DNA of 64,000 nucleotides from Agreia sp. Leaf210 (GCF_001421485.1 NZ_LMKK01000003.1:620001-684000), one strand, 5' to 3'; counted from the stretch's first letter, positions 20,788-33,778 are shown. Translations and numbers: made by a program. The notes: generated by a model from the sequence alone, not told the origin.

Positions 20788-22470
20788 ATGACCGATCTGC
20801 CGCAGAAGTCCACACGTACACCGACGGAGATCGACTCGATCGCCGAGGAGTGGGTCGACACCCTTGTCCGACTCGTGCCCACGCTCGGCACGTACATCGG
20901 CCGCGTCGAAGCGAACACACGTTTCGGCGATCTGTCTCCGGCGGGCCACGAGCACTATCTGTCGGAGGTGCGACGGGCCCAGGCCCGACTGACGGCAGCC
21001 GTGCCGGTCGACGACGTCGACAGAGTCACACAACTCGACCTCGGCGCCTCGCTGCAGCTCGCCATCGAGAGCGCCCAGGCAGGTCTCCATCTGCGAGACC
21101 TCAACGTGATCGCCTCGCCGTCTCAAGACATCCGGGAGGTCTTCGACCTCATGCCGGCCGAGACGCCGGGGGACTGGCAGGTCATTGACACGCGACTGCG
21201 CGCCGTGCCCGATGCGCTCGAGGGCTATGTCGAGACCCTGCGAGAGGGAATCGCCCGCAACGTCGTGCCCGCGCGACGCCAGGTCGTCGAGGTTCTCGCG
21301 CAGGCACGCAAGAACGCGTCCGCCGGCGGATTCTTCGCCGCGCTCGCACACGGCGCTCCGGCCGAGTATGCGACCGAGTCTCTGAAACAGGCGTCTTCGG
21401 TGGCGGCGGGCGGCTACAGACGGTTCGCCGACTTTCTCGAGGCCGAGCTGCTTCCCGCCGCGAACCCCGAGGATGCTGTGGGACGCGAGATCTACGCGCT
21501 CCGGTCGCGCGAATTCCTCGGCGCCACGATCGACCTCGACGAGACCTACGAATGGGGTCTCGCAGAACTCGCCCGTATGACCCGTGAGCAGGAGGCGATC
21601 GCCCAGGAGATCCTTCCTGGCGCGACGGTGCACGAGGCGATCGCCCACCTCGACGCCGACGACTCCCGAAAGCTCCACGGAACGGCTGCTCTGAAAGAAT
21701 GGATGCAGGCCACGAGTGATCGGGCGGTCGACGAGCTGTCACGAAGCCACTTCGACATCCCCGACGAGATCCGGGCGCTGGAGTGCATGATCGCGCCGAC
21801 CGACGAGGGCGGCATCTACTACACGGGCCCCACCGACGACTTCTCACGCCCCGGACGCATGTGGTGGTCGGTGCCCGCGGGAGTCACCACCTTCGACACC
21901 TGGCGCGAGCTCACCACCGTCTATCACGAGGGGGTGCCCGGGCATCATCTGCAGATCGGACAGGCCGTCTACAACAGGGCCACGCTCAACACCTGGCGCC
22001 GCCAACTGGCGGGAACGTCTGGTCACGCGGAGGGATGGGCACTCTATGCCGAACGCCTGATGGAGGAGCTGGGTTACCTCGACGACCCGGCCGACAGATT
22101 CGGCATGCTCGACGGCCAGAGGATGAGGGCGGCCCGCGTGGTGCTCGACATCGGCGTGCACCTCGGCAAGCAGCGCCCCGATGGCGAGGGCATCTGGGAC
22201 GCCGACTACGCGCTGGAGTTCATGCGCGCGAACGTGAACATGGACGACGCGTTCATCCGCTTCGAGGTCAACCGCTACCTCGGCTGGCCTGGTCAGGCCC
22301 CGTCGTACAAGGTCGGACAGCGCATCTGGGAGCAGCTCCGAGACGACTACAGGGCGCAGCAGGGCGATGCCTACGACGCCAAGGAATTCCATCGCCGCGC
22401 CCTCGACATGGGAGGAGTCGGACTCGACACCCTCCAGAAGTTCCTGCTCACCGAGGGAGGATCCCGATGA
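20788..22470 (+). CDS. DUF885 family metallopeptidase-like protein
   Basis: This 560-residue protein is mostly alpha-helical. It carries the HEGVPGHH signature (His380-Glu381 ... His386-His387) that places DUF885 among zinc-peptidase-like proteins with an HExxxxHH arrangement, plus a downstream GHAEGWALYAERLMEELG segment carrying the third ligand glutamate. No signal peptide is seen, so it is probably cytoplasmic. Substrate is unknown; oligopeptidase activity is the usual guess. Its stop overlaps the start of the DsbA-like gene as ATGA. Confidence 0.9.
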   Translation: MTDLPQKSTRTPTEIDSIAEEWVDTLVRLVPTLGTYIGRVEANTRFGDLSPAGHEHYLSEVRRAQARLTAAVPVDDVDRVTQLDLGASLQLAIESAQAGLHLRDLNVIASPSQDIREVFDLMPAETPGDWQVIDTRLRAVPDALEGYVETLREGIARNVVPARRQVVEVLAQARKNASAGGFFAALAHGAPAEYATESLKQASSVAAGGYRRFADFLEAELLPAANPEDAVGREIYALRSREFLGATIDLDETYEWGLAELARMTREQEAIAQEILPGATVHEAIAHLDADDSRKLHGTAALKEWMQATSDRAVDELSRSHFDIPDEIRALECMIAPTDEGGIYYTGPTDDFSRPGRMWWSVPAGVTTFDTWRELTTVYHEGVPGHHLQIGQAVYNRATLNTWRRQLAGTSGHAEGWALYAERLMEELGYLDDPADRFGMLDGQRMRAARVVLDIGVHLGKQRPDGEGIWDADYALEFMRANVNMDDAFIRFEVNRYLGWPGQAPSYKVGQRIWEQLRDDYRAQQGDAYDAKEFHRRALDMGGVGLDTLQKFLLTEGGSR

Positions 22471-23372
22471 CGAACACTCCGCCGCCCGGATGGTACCCCG
22501 AAGAGAACACCTCCCGCGAGAGGTGGTGGGACGGCCAGAGCTGGAGCGAGATGCGGCGCGATGCCCAGGGAAACACGAACCATTCCGCCCAGGCCGCACC
22601 CGCCGGCGCGGGTACCTCAGGGCAGCGCCCACGTCGACGCGTCTGGCCCTGGGTGCTCGGGGGATCGATCCTGGTGGTGGTCGCCGTCATCGCCGCGGCC
22701 GTGCTCGTACTCACCAGTGTGTTCTCGTCGATAGAGCGCTCGTCGACCAGCCGATCAGGCACTGAGCAGGCAGGCGGATCGAGTGCACCGGCCGGAACCT
22801 CCGGTGACGGTATCGTCGTCGGAGACGGGGGAGACGACGCGGTTCGAGTCGTCACCTACATCGACTACCTCTGCCCGTACTGCGGCCAGTTCGAGTCGAC
22901 GAACGCCGAGCAGCTTTCCAAGTGGGTGGATTCGGGCCAGGTGGTTCTCGAAGTCCATCCGCTGTCGTTCCTCGACCGCGCCTCGCTCGGCACCGAGTAC
23001 TCGACCCGTGCCGCGAACGCGGCGGCGTGCGTGACCGATGAGGCCCCCGATCGATTCGAGGCGTTCAGCGCACTCCTCTTCGAGAATCAGCCCCAGGAAG
23101 AGACCGAGGGCCTGAGTGACGCCGATCTGATCGACCTGGTGAACGAGGCGGGAGCACTCGACGGCACCGACGTGGCGGACTGCATCGACTCCGGCGAGTT
23201 CGACGATTGGGTGACGCAGGCCACGGAACGGGCGCTCAGCGAGCCGGTTCCGAACTCCGACCTCGACAGGATCCAAGGCACCCCCACCGTCATCGTCGAT
23301 GGAGTGCAGTACGAAGGCAGTCTGACCGACGCACAGGAGTTCGCCGACTTCGTTCTGCCCGGCTCCAAGTAG
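22467..23372 (+). CDS. Membrane-anchored DsbA-like thioredoxin protein with DUF2510 domain
   Basis: The 301-residue protein begins with a DUF2510 motif (PPGWYPEE ... RWWDGQSW, residues 5-28). A disordered linker and one transmembrane helix follow (about 62-85), so the rest lies outside the membrane. The thioredoxin-fold part has the CPYC redox pair at Cys136 and Cys139, an inserted helical region, and a cis-Pro loop (GTPTVIVDG) near residue 273. This is the DsbA/BdbD-type disulfide oxidoreductase architecture of actinobacteria. It is translationally coupled (ATGA) to the DUF885 gene. Confidence 0.9.
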   Translation: MTNTPPPGWYPEENTSRERWWDGQSWSEMRRDAQGNTNHSAQAAPAGAGTSGQRPRRRVWPWVLGGSILVVVAVIAAAVLVLTSVFSSIERSSTSRSGTEQAGGSSAPAGTSGDGIVVGDGGDDAVRVVTYIDYLCPYCGQFESTNAEQLSKWVDSGQVVLEVHPLSFLDRASLGTEYSTRAANAAACVTDEAPDRFEAFSALLFENQPQEETEGLSDADLIDLVNEAGALDGTDVADCIDSGEFDDWVTQATERALSEPVPNSDLDRIQGTPTVIVDGVQYEGSLTDAQEFADFVLPGSK

Positions 23373-23384
23373 CCGTCCGAGGTG

Positions 23385-23414
23385 TTGCCGCGCACCGATC
23401 TGCGGGGCTAGAAT
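23385..23414 (+). promoter_or_regulatory. rpsA promoter
   Basis: TTGCCG (23385-23390) and TAGAAT (23409-23414) are separated by 18 bp. Transcription would start near 23421, giving a leader of about 110 nt before rpsA. That leader carries small hairpins at 23419-23435 and 23458-23471. Confidence 0.65.
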
Positions 23415-23531
23415 GACTTGGCACGTTTTGTGCCATCCCATCCGCTCGCCGTCGGCGGAGCAGTCCTGCTCGAAACATCGAACTCGTCTGTCGTCGGCCT
23501 GATATTTGTCCATCCTGGAGCATTTACTTTT

Positions 23532-24986
23532 ATGACAATCGCAACGACCGACAGAGTAGCCAAGCAGGTCGCCATCAACGACATTGGCTCGGCAGAAGAC
23601 TTTCTTGCCGCGGTCGAAAAGACACTGAAGTTCTTCAACGACGGAGACCTCATCGAGGGAACCGTTGTGAAGATCGACCGCGACGAGGTTCTCCTCGACG
23701 TCGGGTACAAGACCGAGGGCGTCATCCCCTCGCGTGAGCTTTCCATCAAGCACGACGTCGACCCCACCGAGGTCGTCCAGGTCGGCGATCTGGTCGAGGC
23801 CCTCGTTCTTCAGAAAGAAGACAAAGAAGGCCGCCTGATCCTCTCCAAGAAGCGGGCTCAGTACGAGCGTGCGTGGGGAGACGTCGAGAAGATCAAGGAC
23901 GCCGACGGTGTTGTCACCGGTTCGGTCATCGAGGTCGTCAAGGGTGGACTCATCGTCGACATCGGACTCCGAGGCTTCCTGCCCGCGTCGCTCATCGAGC
24001 TTCGTCGCGTGCGCGACCTCACGCCCTACCTGGGCCAGGAGATCGAGGCGAAGATCCTCGAGCTCGACAAGAACCGCAACAACGTCGTTCTGTCGCGCCG
24101 CGCCCTGCTCGAGCAGACTCAGTCCGAGAGCCGCACCACGTTCCTCAACAACCTCCAGAAGGGACAGGTCCGCAAGGGCGTCGTCTCGTCGATCGTCAAC
24201 TTCGGTGCGTTCGTCGATCTGGGTGGAGTCGACGGACTGGTTCACGTCTCCGAACTCAGCTGGAAGCACATCGAGCACGCCTCCGAGGTCGTCGAGGTTG
24301 GCCAGGAGGTCACCGTCGAGATCCTCGAGGTCGACCTCGACCGCGAGCGTGTCTCCCTGTCGCTCAAGGCGACGCAGGAAGACCCGTGGCAGGTCTTCGC
24401 CCGCACCCACGCCATCGGCCAGGTTGCTCCGGGTAAGGTCACCAAGCTCGTTCCCTTCGGCGCGTTCGTTCGCGTTGCAGAGGGCATCGAGGGACTCGTC
24501 CACATCTCCGAGCTGTCGGGCAAGCACGTCGAGCTCGCCGAGCAGGTCGTGTCGGTCGGCGACGAGGTCTTCGTCAAGGTCATCGACATCGACCTCGAGC
24601 GTCGCCGCATCTCGCTGAGCCTCAAGCAGGCCAACGAGGGCGTCGACCCCGAGGGCACCGAGTTCGACCCGGCGCTCTACGGAATGCTCACCGAGTACGA
24701 CGACCAGGGCAACTACAAGTTCCCCGAGGGCTTCGACCCGGAGACGAACGAGTGGCGCGAGGGCTTCGAGACCCAGCGCGAGAAGTGGGAGCAGGACTAC
24801 GCTGCAGCCCAGGCTCGCTGGGAAGCCCACAAGAAGCAGGTTGCCACGAGCAACGCGGAGGTCGCCTCGGGCGACGGCGCCAGCGCCGGCTCCTCGTTCT
24901 CGAGCGAGTCGACCGGAGCCGGCACCCTCGCCGACGACGAGACCCTCGCCGCGCTTCGCGAGAAACTGTCGAGCAGCAACTCCTAA
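23532..24986 (+). CDS. rpsA: 30S ribosomal protein S1
   Basis: This RNA-binding ribosomal protein captures structured mRNAs. Its 484 residues carry four S1 (OB-fold) repeats at about 37-105, 123-190, 210-280 and 297-365. They are recognisable by GxVxxI...GAFVDLGGVDGLVH-type patterns and end in a Ser/Glu-rich tail. This four-repeat form is the actinobacterial type, shorter than the six-repeat proteobacterial one. The ATG at 23532 is chosen because MTIATTD is the family N-terminus; the open frame upstream to 23418 is leader. The ribosome-binding site is weak (CTGGAG at 13 nt). Confidence 0.97.
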   Translation: MTIATTDRVAKQVAINDIGSAEDFLAAVEKTLKFFNDGDLIEGTVVKIDRDEVLLDVGYKTEGVIPSRELSIKHDVDPTEVVQVGDLVEALVLQKEDKEGRLILSKKRAQYERAWGDVEKIKDADGVVTGSVIEVVKGGLIVDIGLRGFLPASLIELRRVRDLTPYLGQEIEAKILELDKNRNNVVLSRRALLEQTQSESRTTFLNNLQKGQVRKGVVSSIVNFGAFVDLGGVDGLVHVSELSWKHIEHASEVVEVGQEVTVEILEVDLDRERVSLSLKATQEDPWQVFARTHAIGQVAPGKVTKLVPFGAFVRVAEGIEGLVHISELSGKHVELAEQVVSVGDEVFVKVIDIDLERRRISLSLKQANEGVDPEGTEFDPALYGMLTEYDDQGNYKFPEGFDPETNEWREGFETQREKWEQDYAAAQARWEAHKKQVATSNAEVASGDGASAGSSFSSESTGAGTLADDETLAALREKLSSSNS

Positions 24987-24996
24987 GTTGCACTAT

Positions 24997-25026
24997 GGAA
25001 CGGCCGTCCTCCGGGGCGGCCGTTCC
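24997..25026 (+). terminator. Hairpin terminator after rpsA
   Basis: A perfect 10-bp stem GGAACGGCCG/CGGCCGTTCC with a 10-nt loop lies 10 nt after the stop and is followed by a short T-containing tail. Confidence 0.75.
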
Positions 25027-25058
25027 GTCGTTAAGCCGAGCGCCGTCACCGGCCCGGC

Positions 25059-25064
25059 TAGCAT
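25059..25064 (+). promoter_or_regulatory. -10 box TAGCAT, leaderless coaE
   Basis: TAGCAT ends 6 nt before the ATG at 25071. The six bases include GGAG, but these lie too close to the start for normal ribosome binding. Confidence 0.5.
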
Positions 25065-25070
25065 GGAGCC

Positions 25071-25694
25071 ATGTTCATCGTGGGACTCACCGGCGGAATC
25101 GCATCAGGAAAGTCGACAGTGGCGCGTCGCCTCGTCGCTCATGGAGCGATCCATATCGATGCCGATGCGCTCTCCCGCGAGGTGGTGCAAACCGGGACAC
25201 CCGGCCTGTCCGCCATCGTCGACGACTTCGGCCAGGCCGTTCTGTCGCCGGACGGCTCACTCGATCGGGCCGCGTTGGGAGCGATCGTCTTCGCTGATCC
25301 CGACGCCCGCCAGCGCCTCGAGGCCATCATCCATCCCCGGGTGCACGCACGCACGGCCGAGCTGATCGCTGCGGCCTCAGCGGCCGATCCAGCCGCCGTG
25401 ATCGTCTACGACGTTCCTCTCCTCGTGGAGGCTCGTCGAGAACTGGAATTCGATTTGATCGTCGTCTGCGAGGCTCCCGTCGAGGTGCGAATCGCCAGGC
25501 TGCACGAGCACCGTGGCATGCCGCGCGATGAGGCCGAGCGGCGTATCCGGTCTCAGGCGACCGACGAAGAACGCCGCGCGATCGCCGACGTCATCATCGA
25601 CACGAACGACTCGCTCGAGCGCACTCTCGACCAGGTCGACGAGCTCTGGATCGACCTCATCGCGCGCTCACGGGATCGGGCGAGCGTCTCTTGA
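25071..25694 (+). CDS. coaE: Dephospho-CoA kinase
   Basis: This catalyses the last step of coenzyme A synthesis, phosphorylating dephospho-CoA at the 3'-OH of ribose. Its 207 residues are the size of the single-domain enzyme; some actinobacteria carry a C-terminal fusion, which is absent here. The P-loop GLTGGIASGKST is at residues 6-17. IHIDADALSREVV with the acidic substrate contact follows near 28, and the PLLVE motif lies near 119. It stands alone behind rpsA, as in many actinobacteria, and ends 1 nt before the convergent pfkA stop. Confidence 0.96.
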   Translation: MFIVGLTGGIASGKSTVARRLVAHGAIHIDADALSREVVQTGTPGLSAIVDDFGQAVLSPDGSLDRAALGAIVFADPDARQRLEAIIHPRVHARTAELIAAASAADPAAVIVYDVPLLVEARRELEFDLIVVCEAPVEVRIARLHEHRGMPRDEAERRIRSQATDEERRAIADVIIDTNDSLERTLDQVDELWIDLIARSRDRASVS

Positions 25695-25695
25695 C

Positions 25696-26724
25696 CTAGC
25701 CGAAGAGCAGGGCAGCCTCGTCGTAGCGGTGCTGCGGAACCGTCTTGAGCTTGCCCAGCGCCTCGGCGAACCCGACCGTGACGATCTCGGTTCCCTTCAG
25801 CGCCACCATCTGGCCCCAGGCACCATCGCCGATGATGTCGCTGGCGGCCATGCCGAGGCGCGTCGCGAGAACGCGGTCGTAGGCGCTCGGCACGCCTCCC
25901 CGCTGAATGTGACCGAGGGTCGTCGCGCGGGTCTCGATTCCCGTGATCGATTCGATCAGCGGGGCGATGCGTTCGCCGATACCGCCGAGACGCGGCCGGC
26001 CGAAGGCATCCAGGCCCCGCTCGGAATGCGGGTCGTCCATGCTGTCGGGCATAAAGCCCTCGGCGACGACGACCAGGGGAGCGCGACCGCGGTCGTAGGC
26101 ACTCTGGACCCACTCGCACATCTGCTCGACACTGGTCTTCTGCTCGGGAATCAGGATGGCATGGGCACCGGACGCCATGCCCGAGTGCAGCGCGATCCAC
26201 CCCACGTGACGACCCATGACCTCGGCGACCATGCACCGGCTGTGCGACTCGCCGGTCGTACGCAGTCGATCCATGGCGTCGGTGGCGATCTGCACCGCGG
26301 TGTCGAAACCGAAGGTGTAGTCCGTGGCGTCGAGGTCGTTGTCGACCGTCTTCGGTACGCCGACGATCTTGAGGCCGGCGTCGGTCAGGCGCTTCGCCGC
26401 GGCGAGGGTTCCTTCTCCGCCGATGGCCATGATCGCGTCGATTCCATGACGCTCCATGTTGGCGGCGATGTTCTCCGGTCCGCCGTTCTCGCCCTCGAAC
26501 GGATTGGTGCGGCTCGTTCCGAGGATCGTGCCACCCTGCTTGGCGATACCGCGGATATTGTGCCGGGTGAGCTCCATGATGTCGGCGTTCACGACACCCC
26601 GCCAGCCGTCCCGGAAACCGACGAACTCCTGGCCGTTGATCTCCGTTCCCTTCAGAACGGCCCCGCGGATGACCGCGTTGAGTCCGGGACAGTCGCCGCC
26701 CGAGGTGAGAATGCCGATGCGCAT
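25696..26724 (-). CDS. pfkA: 6-phosphofructokinase
   Basis: This commits fructose-6-phosphate to glycolysis. The 342-residue protein has TSGGDCPGLNAVIR at 7-20, IGGEGTL at 101-107 and PKTVDND at 124-130, with catalytic Asp128. Phosphoryl-donor choice in this family depends on two positions. Gly105 is the ATP-type residue and Lys125 is the residue of pyrophosphate-type and mixed actinobacterial enzymes. ATP use is the likelier reading, as in the Streptomyces enzyme. The start is an ATG with AGGAG about 9 nt upstream. The gene diverges from uvrB. Confidence 0.96.
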   Translation of the reverse strand: MRIGILTSGGDCPGLNAVIRGAVLKGTEINGQEFVGFRDGWRGVVNADIMELTRHNIRGIAKQGGTILGTSRTNPFEGENGGPENIAANMERHGIDAIMAIGGEGTLAAAKRLTDAGLKIVGVPKTVDNDLDATDYTFGFDTAVQIATDAMDRLRTTGESHSRCMVAEVMGRHVGWIALHSGMASGAHAILIPEQKTSVEQMCEWVQSAYDRGRAPLVVVAEGFMPDSMDDPHSERGLDAFGRPRLGGIGERIAPLIESITGIETRATTLGHIQRGGVPSAYDRVLATRLGMAASDIIGDGAWGQMVALKGTEIVTVGFAEALGKLKTVPQHRYDEAALLFG

Positions 26725-26792
26725 GGCGCCGCTCCTGTTCGAAAGAAATCCGTTTCCACTGCCAGGCAGGGACCAGTGTCACTACCCCGACC

Positions 26793-26798
26793 TAAACT
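26793..26798 (+). promoter_or_regulatory. -10 box TAAACT, leaderless uvrB
   Basis: TAAACT ends 6 nt before the ATG at 26805. No ribosome-binding site is present and no LexA-like SOS box was recognised around it. Confidence 0.5.
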
Positions 26799-26804
26799 TA
26801 TTGC

Positions 26805-28874
26805 ATGGAACCCACCCGCTCCGTCCACCCCTTCGAAGTCGTCAGTGAATACACCCCGAGCGGCGATCAGCCCACCGCCATCGCCGAACTGACGGCGCGA
26901 ATCAACGCGGGCGAGACCGACGTGGTGCTTCTCGGTGCGACGGGAACGGGTAAGTCGGCGACGACAGCGTGGTTGATCGAGGCGGTGCAACGGCCCACGC
27001 TCGTGCTGGCGCACAACAAGACCCTCGCGGCCCAGCTAGCGAACGAGTTCCGCGAGCTCATGCCAAACAACGCCGTCGAATACTTCGTCTCGTACTACGA
27101 CTACTACCAGCCCGAGGCGTACGTACCCCAGACCGACACCTTCATCGAGAAAGACAGCTCGATCAACTCCGAGGTCGAGCGCCTGCGCCACTCGACCACG
27201 AACTCGCTGCTCAGTCGGCGCGACGTGGTCGTGGTCTCGACGGTTTCCTGCATCTACGGCCTCGGCACTCCCGAGCAGTACATGAACGCGATGATCGCTC
27301 TGCAGGTCGGTCAGCGCATCGACAGAGACTGGCTCATCCGCAAATTCGTCTCGATGCAGTACAACCGCAACGACATCGACTTCTCCCGCGGCAATTTCCG
27401 CGTACGCGGCGACACGATCGAGATCATTCCCCAGTACGAAGAGTTGGCGATCCGCATCGAGATGTTCGGCGACGAGATCGAGGCGCTCTACAGCCTGCAC
27501 CCGCTCACCGGCGATATCGTGCGCAAGCTCGATTCCGTCTCCGTCTTCCCCGGGTCGCACTACGTCACCGACACCGACGTGATGCAGCGCGCCATCGGCA
27601 CGATTCAAGACGAACTCGAACTGCGCGTGGGCCAGCTCGAGAAAGAGGGCAAGCTGCTCGAGGCCCAGCGCCTGCGCATGCGCACCACCTTCGATCTCGA
27701 GATGATGCAGCAGATCGGATTCTGCTCGGGCATCGAGAACTACTCGTGGCACATGGACGTGCGTCCGCCCGGAGCCGCGCCTCACTGTCTGCTCGACTAC
27801 TTCCCCGACGACTTCCTCGTGGTCATCGACGAGTCCCACGTCACGGTTCCCCAGATCGGAGCCATGTACGAGGGCGACTCGTCGCGCAAGCGCACGCTGG
27901 TCGACCACGGATTCCGCCTGCCGAGCGCCCTCGACAACCGTCCGCTCAAGTGGCCCGAGTTCAAAGACAGGGTAGGTCAGACGGTCTACCTCTCGGCTAC
28001 TCCCGGCAAGTACGAGATGGGCATCGCCGACGGTGTCGTGCAGCAGATCATCCGCCCCACGGGCCTGATCGATCCCGAGATCGTCATCAAGACGTCCACA
28101 GGTCAGATCGACGACCTGCTCGAGGAGATCCGGCTGCGAGCGGGTCGAGACGAGCGCGTTCTCGTCACCACGCTCACGAAGAAGATGGCCGAAGAGCTCA
28201 CCGACTTCCTGGGCGAGCACGGGGTCAAGGTGCGCTATCTGCACGCTGACGTCGATACTCTGCGACGAGTCGAGCTGCTCACCGAACTGCGCGCTGGGCT
28301 CTACGACGTTCTCGTGGGCATCAACCTGCTGCGTGAGGGCCTCGACCTTCCCGAGGTGTCGCTCGTCGCCATCCTCGACGCCGATAAAGAGGGATTCCTG
28401 CGCTCGTCGACCTCGCTCATCCAGACCATCGGTCGAGCTGCACGAAACGTGTCGGGTCAGGTCATCATGTACGCCGACAAGGTCACCGACTCCATGGCCT
28501 TCGCGATCAGCGAGACCACCCGCCGTCGTGAGCTGCAGGTCGCGTACAACACCGAACACGGCATCGACCCGACGCCTCTGCGCAAGCGCATCGCCGACAT
28601 CACCGAGGTTCTGGCGAGAGAGGGTGCCGATACCGCCCAGCTGCTCGCTGGCCGCGACGGCTCCAAGAAGAAGTCGCCGACTCCGAATCTGCGCCGCGAG
28701 GGCATCGCCGCCGAGGGTGCGAACCAGCTCGAGGCCATCATCGCCGATCTCAACGAGCAGATGCTCCAGGCCGCCGGTGAGCTCAAGTTCGAGCTCGCGG
28801 CGCGCCTGCGCGACGAGCTGGGCGACCTCAAGAAGGAGCTGCGTCAGATGTCGGCCGCCGGTCACCTGTCGTGA
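26805..28874 (+). CDS. uvrB: Excinuclease ABC subunit B
   Basis: This helicase-fold damage-verification subunit of nucleotide excision repair is loaded by UvrA and holds UvrC. Its 689 residues include Walker [10 protein letters not shown] near residue 44 and the [12 protein letters not shown] beta-hairpin near 95, which inserts between the DNA strands. Helicase motifs follow, with DEAD-like IDESHV near 340 and QTIGRAARN near 540. A C-terminal UVR coiled coil (about 640-675) contacts UvrC. It is followed by uvrA and uvrC on the same strand, a compact uvrBAC block. Confidence 0.98.
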   Translation: MEPTRSVHPFEVVSEYTPSGDQPTAIAELTARINAGETDVVLLGATGTGKSATTAWLIEAVQRPTLVLAHNKTLAAQLANEFRELMPNNAVEYFVSYYDYYQPEAYVPQTDTFIEKDSSINSEVERLRHSTTNSLLSRRDVVVVSTVSCIYGLGTPEQYMNAMIALQVGQRIDRDWLIRKFVSMQYNRNDIDFSRGNFRVRGDTIEIIPQYEELAIRIEMFGDEIEALYSLHPLTGDIVRKLDSVSVFPGSHYVTDTDVMQRAIGTIQDELELRVGQLEKEGKLLEAQRLRMRTTFDLEMMQQIGFCSGIENYSWHMDVRPPGAAPHCLLDYFPDDFLVVIDESHVTVPQIGAMYEGDSSRKRTLVDHGFRLPSALDNRPLKWPEFKDRVGQTVYLSATPGKYEMGIADGVVQQIIRPTGLIDPEIVIKTSTGQIDDLLEEIRLRAGRDERVLVTTLTKKMAEELTDFLGEHGVKVRYLHADVDTLRRVELLTELRAGLYDVLVGINLLREGLDLPEVSLVAILDADKEGFLRSSTSLIQTIGRAARNVSGQVIMYADKVTDSMAFAISETTRRRELQVAYNTEHGIDPTPLRKRIADITEVLAREGADTAQLLAGRDGSKKKSPTPNLRREGIAAEGANQLEAIIADLNEQMLQAAGELKFELAARLRDELGDLKKELRQMSAAGHLS

Positions 28875-28994
28875 ACCGAGAGAGTGTGCCGGTGGCGACG
28901 GCGTCGAGCACGCTGCCCGTCTTCGAGGCCTAGCACAAGACCGGGGGAGCGCACGCCGTCAGCGGAACCGGGACCGAGTGTCGGTGGCCGCACA

Positions 28995-29000
28995 TAGACT
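28995..29000 (+). promoter_or_regulatory. -10 box TAGACT, leaderless uvrA
   Basis: TAGACT ends 6 nt before the GTG at 29007. A separate promoter for uvrA agrees with the 132-nt gap after uvrB. Confidence 0.55.
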
Positions 29001-29006
29001 TTCGAG

Positions 29007-31874
<2,868 letters not shown>

Positions 31875-31876
31875 AC

Positions 31877-33778
31877 ATGGCACGAACCTCTCCAGACACG
31901 GTTCCCTATCGCCCGAAAGCGGGGGAGATCCCCACCCAGCCCGGGGTGTACCGGTTCCGAGATGCAACCGGGCGGGTGCTCTACGTCGGCAAGGCGCAGA
32001 ATCTACGCGCTCGACTGAGCAACTATTTCGCACCGCTGCGCAGTCTGCACGAGCGCACCCGTCGCATGGTCACCACGGCCGCCTCGGTCGAGTGGACCGT
32101 CGTGGGCAGCGATGTCGAGGCCCTGCAGCTCGAGTACACGTGGATCAAGGAGTTCGACCCGCCGTTCAACGTCAAGTTCCGCGACGACAAGACCTATCCG
32201 TTCATGGCCATCACGCTCGCCGACGAGGCTCCGCGTGTCATCGTCACCCGCAACACCCGTATCCCGGGCGCCCGATACTTCGGCCCGTACCCCAAGATCT
32301 GGGCGGTTCGCGAGACGATCGAGCTCATGGTCAAGGCCTTTCCGATCCGCACCTGCTCCGACTCGAGCTACAAGAAGGCCATGCAGACCGGGCGACCGTG
32401 TTTTCCCGGTCAGATCGGTCGCTGCGGCGGACCCTGCTCGCACAAGGTGACGGTCGAGGAGCACAGGGCCATCGTCGATGACTTCGTGGCGTTCATGGCC
32501 GGGGGAGACAACCGGTTCGTCACGGACGTGACCCGCAAGATGAAAGAGGCAGCCACCCAGCAGCGCTACGAGGCGGCCGCGACCTACCGCGACCAGCTCC
32601 AGGCGCTCGAGGCCGTTCTCGAGAAAAGCGCCGTCGTGCTCAGCGACAACCTCGACACCGATCTGTTCGGCGTCGAGCACGACGAGCTCGCGGCGGCCGT
32701 GCAGCAGTTCATCGTCCGAGGCGGCCGCATCCGCGGTGTGCGCGCCTGGGTCGTCGACAAAGAGCTCGATCTCACCACGGCGGAGCTCGTCGACTCCATC
32801 CTGCAGGCCGCATACGACGGCACGACCGTGCCGCCGCGCGAGATCATCGTGCCCGAGTTGCCCGAAGACAAGGCCGAACTCGAGACCTGGCTCGGAACGC
32901 GCCGAGACAAGGGCAAGGTCAGCCTGCGCACCGCCCAGCGAGGCGAGAAGGCGGCGTTGATGCAGACGGCCAGGGTCAACGCCATGAACGCGCTTCAGCT
33001 CTACAAAACCAGACGCAGCGCCGACTTCGTCGCTCGAAGTCAGGCCATGACCGACATTCAAGACGCACTCGGCATGCCGGATGCTCCGCTGCGCATGGAG
33101 TGCTTCGACGTCTCGCACCTGGGCGGCACGAACATCGTCGCATCCATGGTGGTCTTCGAAGACGGGCTTCCCCGAAAAGACCAGTACCGCCGCTTCACGA
33201 TCGCCGAGTCCACAGACGACACCGATTCCATCCACCAGGTCGTCACTCGCCGCCTCGCGTATCTGCGCGAGGGAACCGAGCGCAGTGAGTCAGACTCCGC
33301 CTCCAAGAAGTTCTCGTACCCGCCGAACCTCCTCGTGGTCGACGGAGGCCAGCCGCAGGTGCAGGCCGCCGCTCGTGCCCTCCGCGAGTCCGGCGTCGAG
33401 GGCATCTTCCTCTGCGGTCTCGCCAAGCGACTCGAAGAGATCTGGCTGCCCGACAGCGACTTCCCCGTCATCCTGCCGCGCGGCAGCGAGGCGCTCTTCA
33501 TGCTGCAGCGCCTTCGCGATGAGGCTCACCGTTTCGCGATCATCCATCAGCGCACGAGGCGCAAGCGCGACATCGCCTCGGTTCTCGGCGAGATACCGGG
33601 CCTCGGCCCGAGCAGGGTCAAGCGGCTTCTCACGCACTTCGGCTCGGTGTCGCAACTGCGTCAGGCGAAACCGGATGCGATCGCCGCCGTTCGCGGCGTC
33701 GGTCCCGGGCTGGCGCAGACGGTCTTCGCGCACCTTCACCCAGACTCTGCGGCTCCGGTCGACGAGCCCCGCCGGTAG
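31877..33778 (+). CDS. uvrC: Excinuclease ABC subunit C
   Basis: This dual nuclease cuts on both sides of the lesion bound by UvrB. Its 633 residues show the GIY-YIG domain ([20 protein letters not shown], residues 18-37) for the 3' cut. A cysteine cluster [13 protein letters not shown] lies near 175 and a UVR motif near 210-245. The RNase H-like domain ([16 protein letters not shown] near 412, VVDGGQPQ near 488) makes the 5' cut, and tandem helix-hairpin-helix motifs lie near the end. A -10-like TAGGCT overlaps its stop and may serve rapZ. Confidence 0.98.
   Translation: MARTSPDTVPYRPKAGEIPTQPGVYRFRDATGRVLYVGKAQNLRARLSNYFAPLRSLHERTRRMVTTAASVEWTVVGSDVEALQLEYTWIKEFDPPFNVKFRDDKTYPFMAITLADEAPRVIVTRNTRIPGARYFGPYPKIWAVRETIELMVKAFPIRTCSDSSYKKAMQTGRPCFPGQIGRCGGPCSHKVTVEEHRAIVDDFVAFMAGGDNRFVTDVTRKMKEAATQQRYEAAATYRDQLQALEAVLEKSAVVLSDNLDTDLFGVEHDELAAAVQQFIVRGGRIRGVRAWVVDKELDLTTAELVDSILQAAYDGTTVPPREIIVPELPEDKAELETWLGTRRDKGKVSLRTAQRGEKAALMQTARVNAMNALQLYKTRRSADFVARSQAMTDIQDALGMPDAPLRMECFDVSHLGGTNIVASMVVFEDGLPRKDQYRRFTIAESTDDTDSIHQVVTRRLAYLREGTERSESDSASKKFSYPPNLLVVDGGQPQVQAAARALRESGVEGIFLCGLAKRLEEIWLPDSDFPVILPRGSEALFMLQRLRDEAHRFAIIHQRTRRKRDIASVLGEIPGLGPSRVKRLLTHFGSVSQLRQAKPDAIAAVRGVGPGLAQTVFAHLHPDSAAPVDEPRR

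Noticed and set aside
22755-24830. 691-codon minus-strand frame opposite the DsbA gene and rpsA
   Set aside because: Antisense to two well-supported genes; the repeated Leu/Asp/Val pattern reflects the S1 repeats on the other strand.
26724-26805. Search for a LexA/SOS box before uvrB
   Set aside because: No GAAC-type palindrome (GAAC-N4-GTTC) was seen in the pfkA-uvrB intergenic region.
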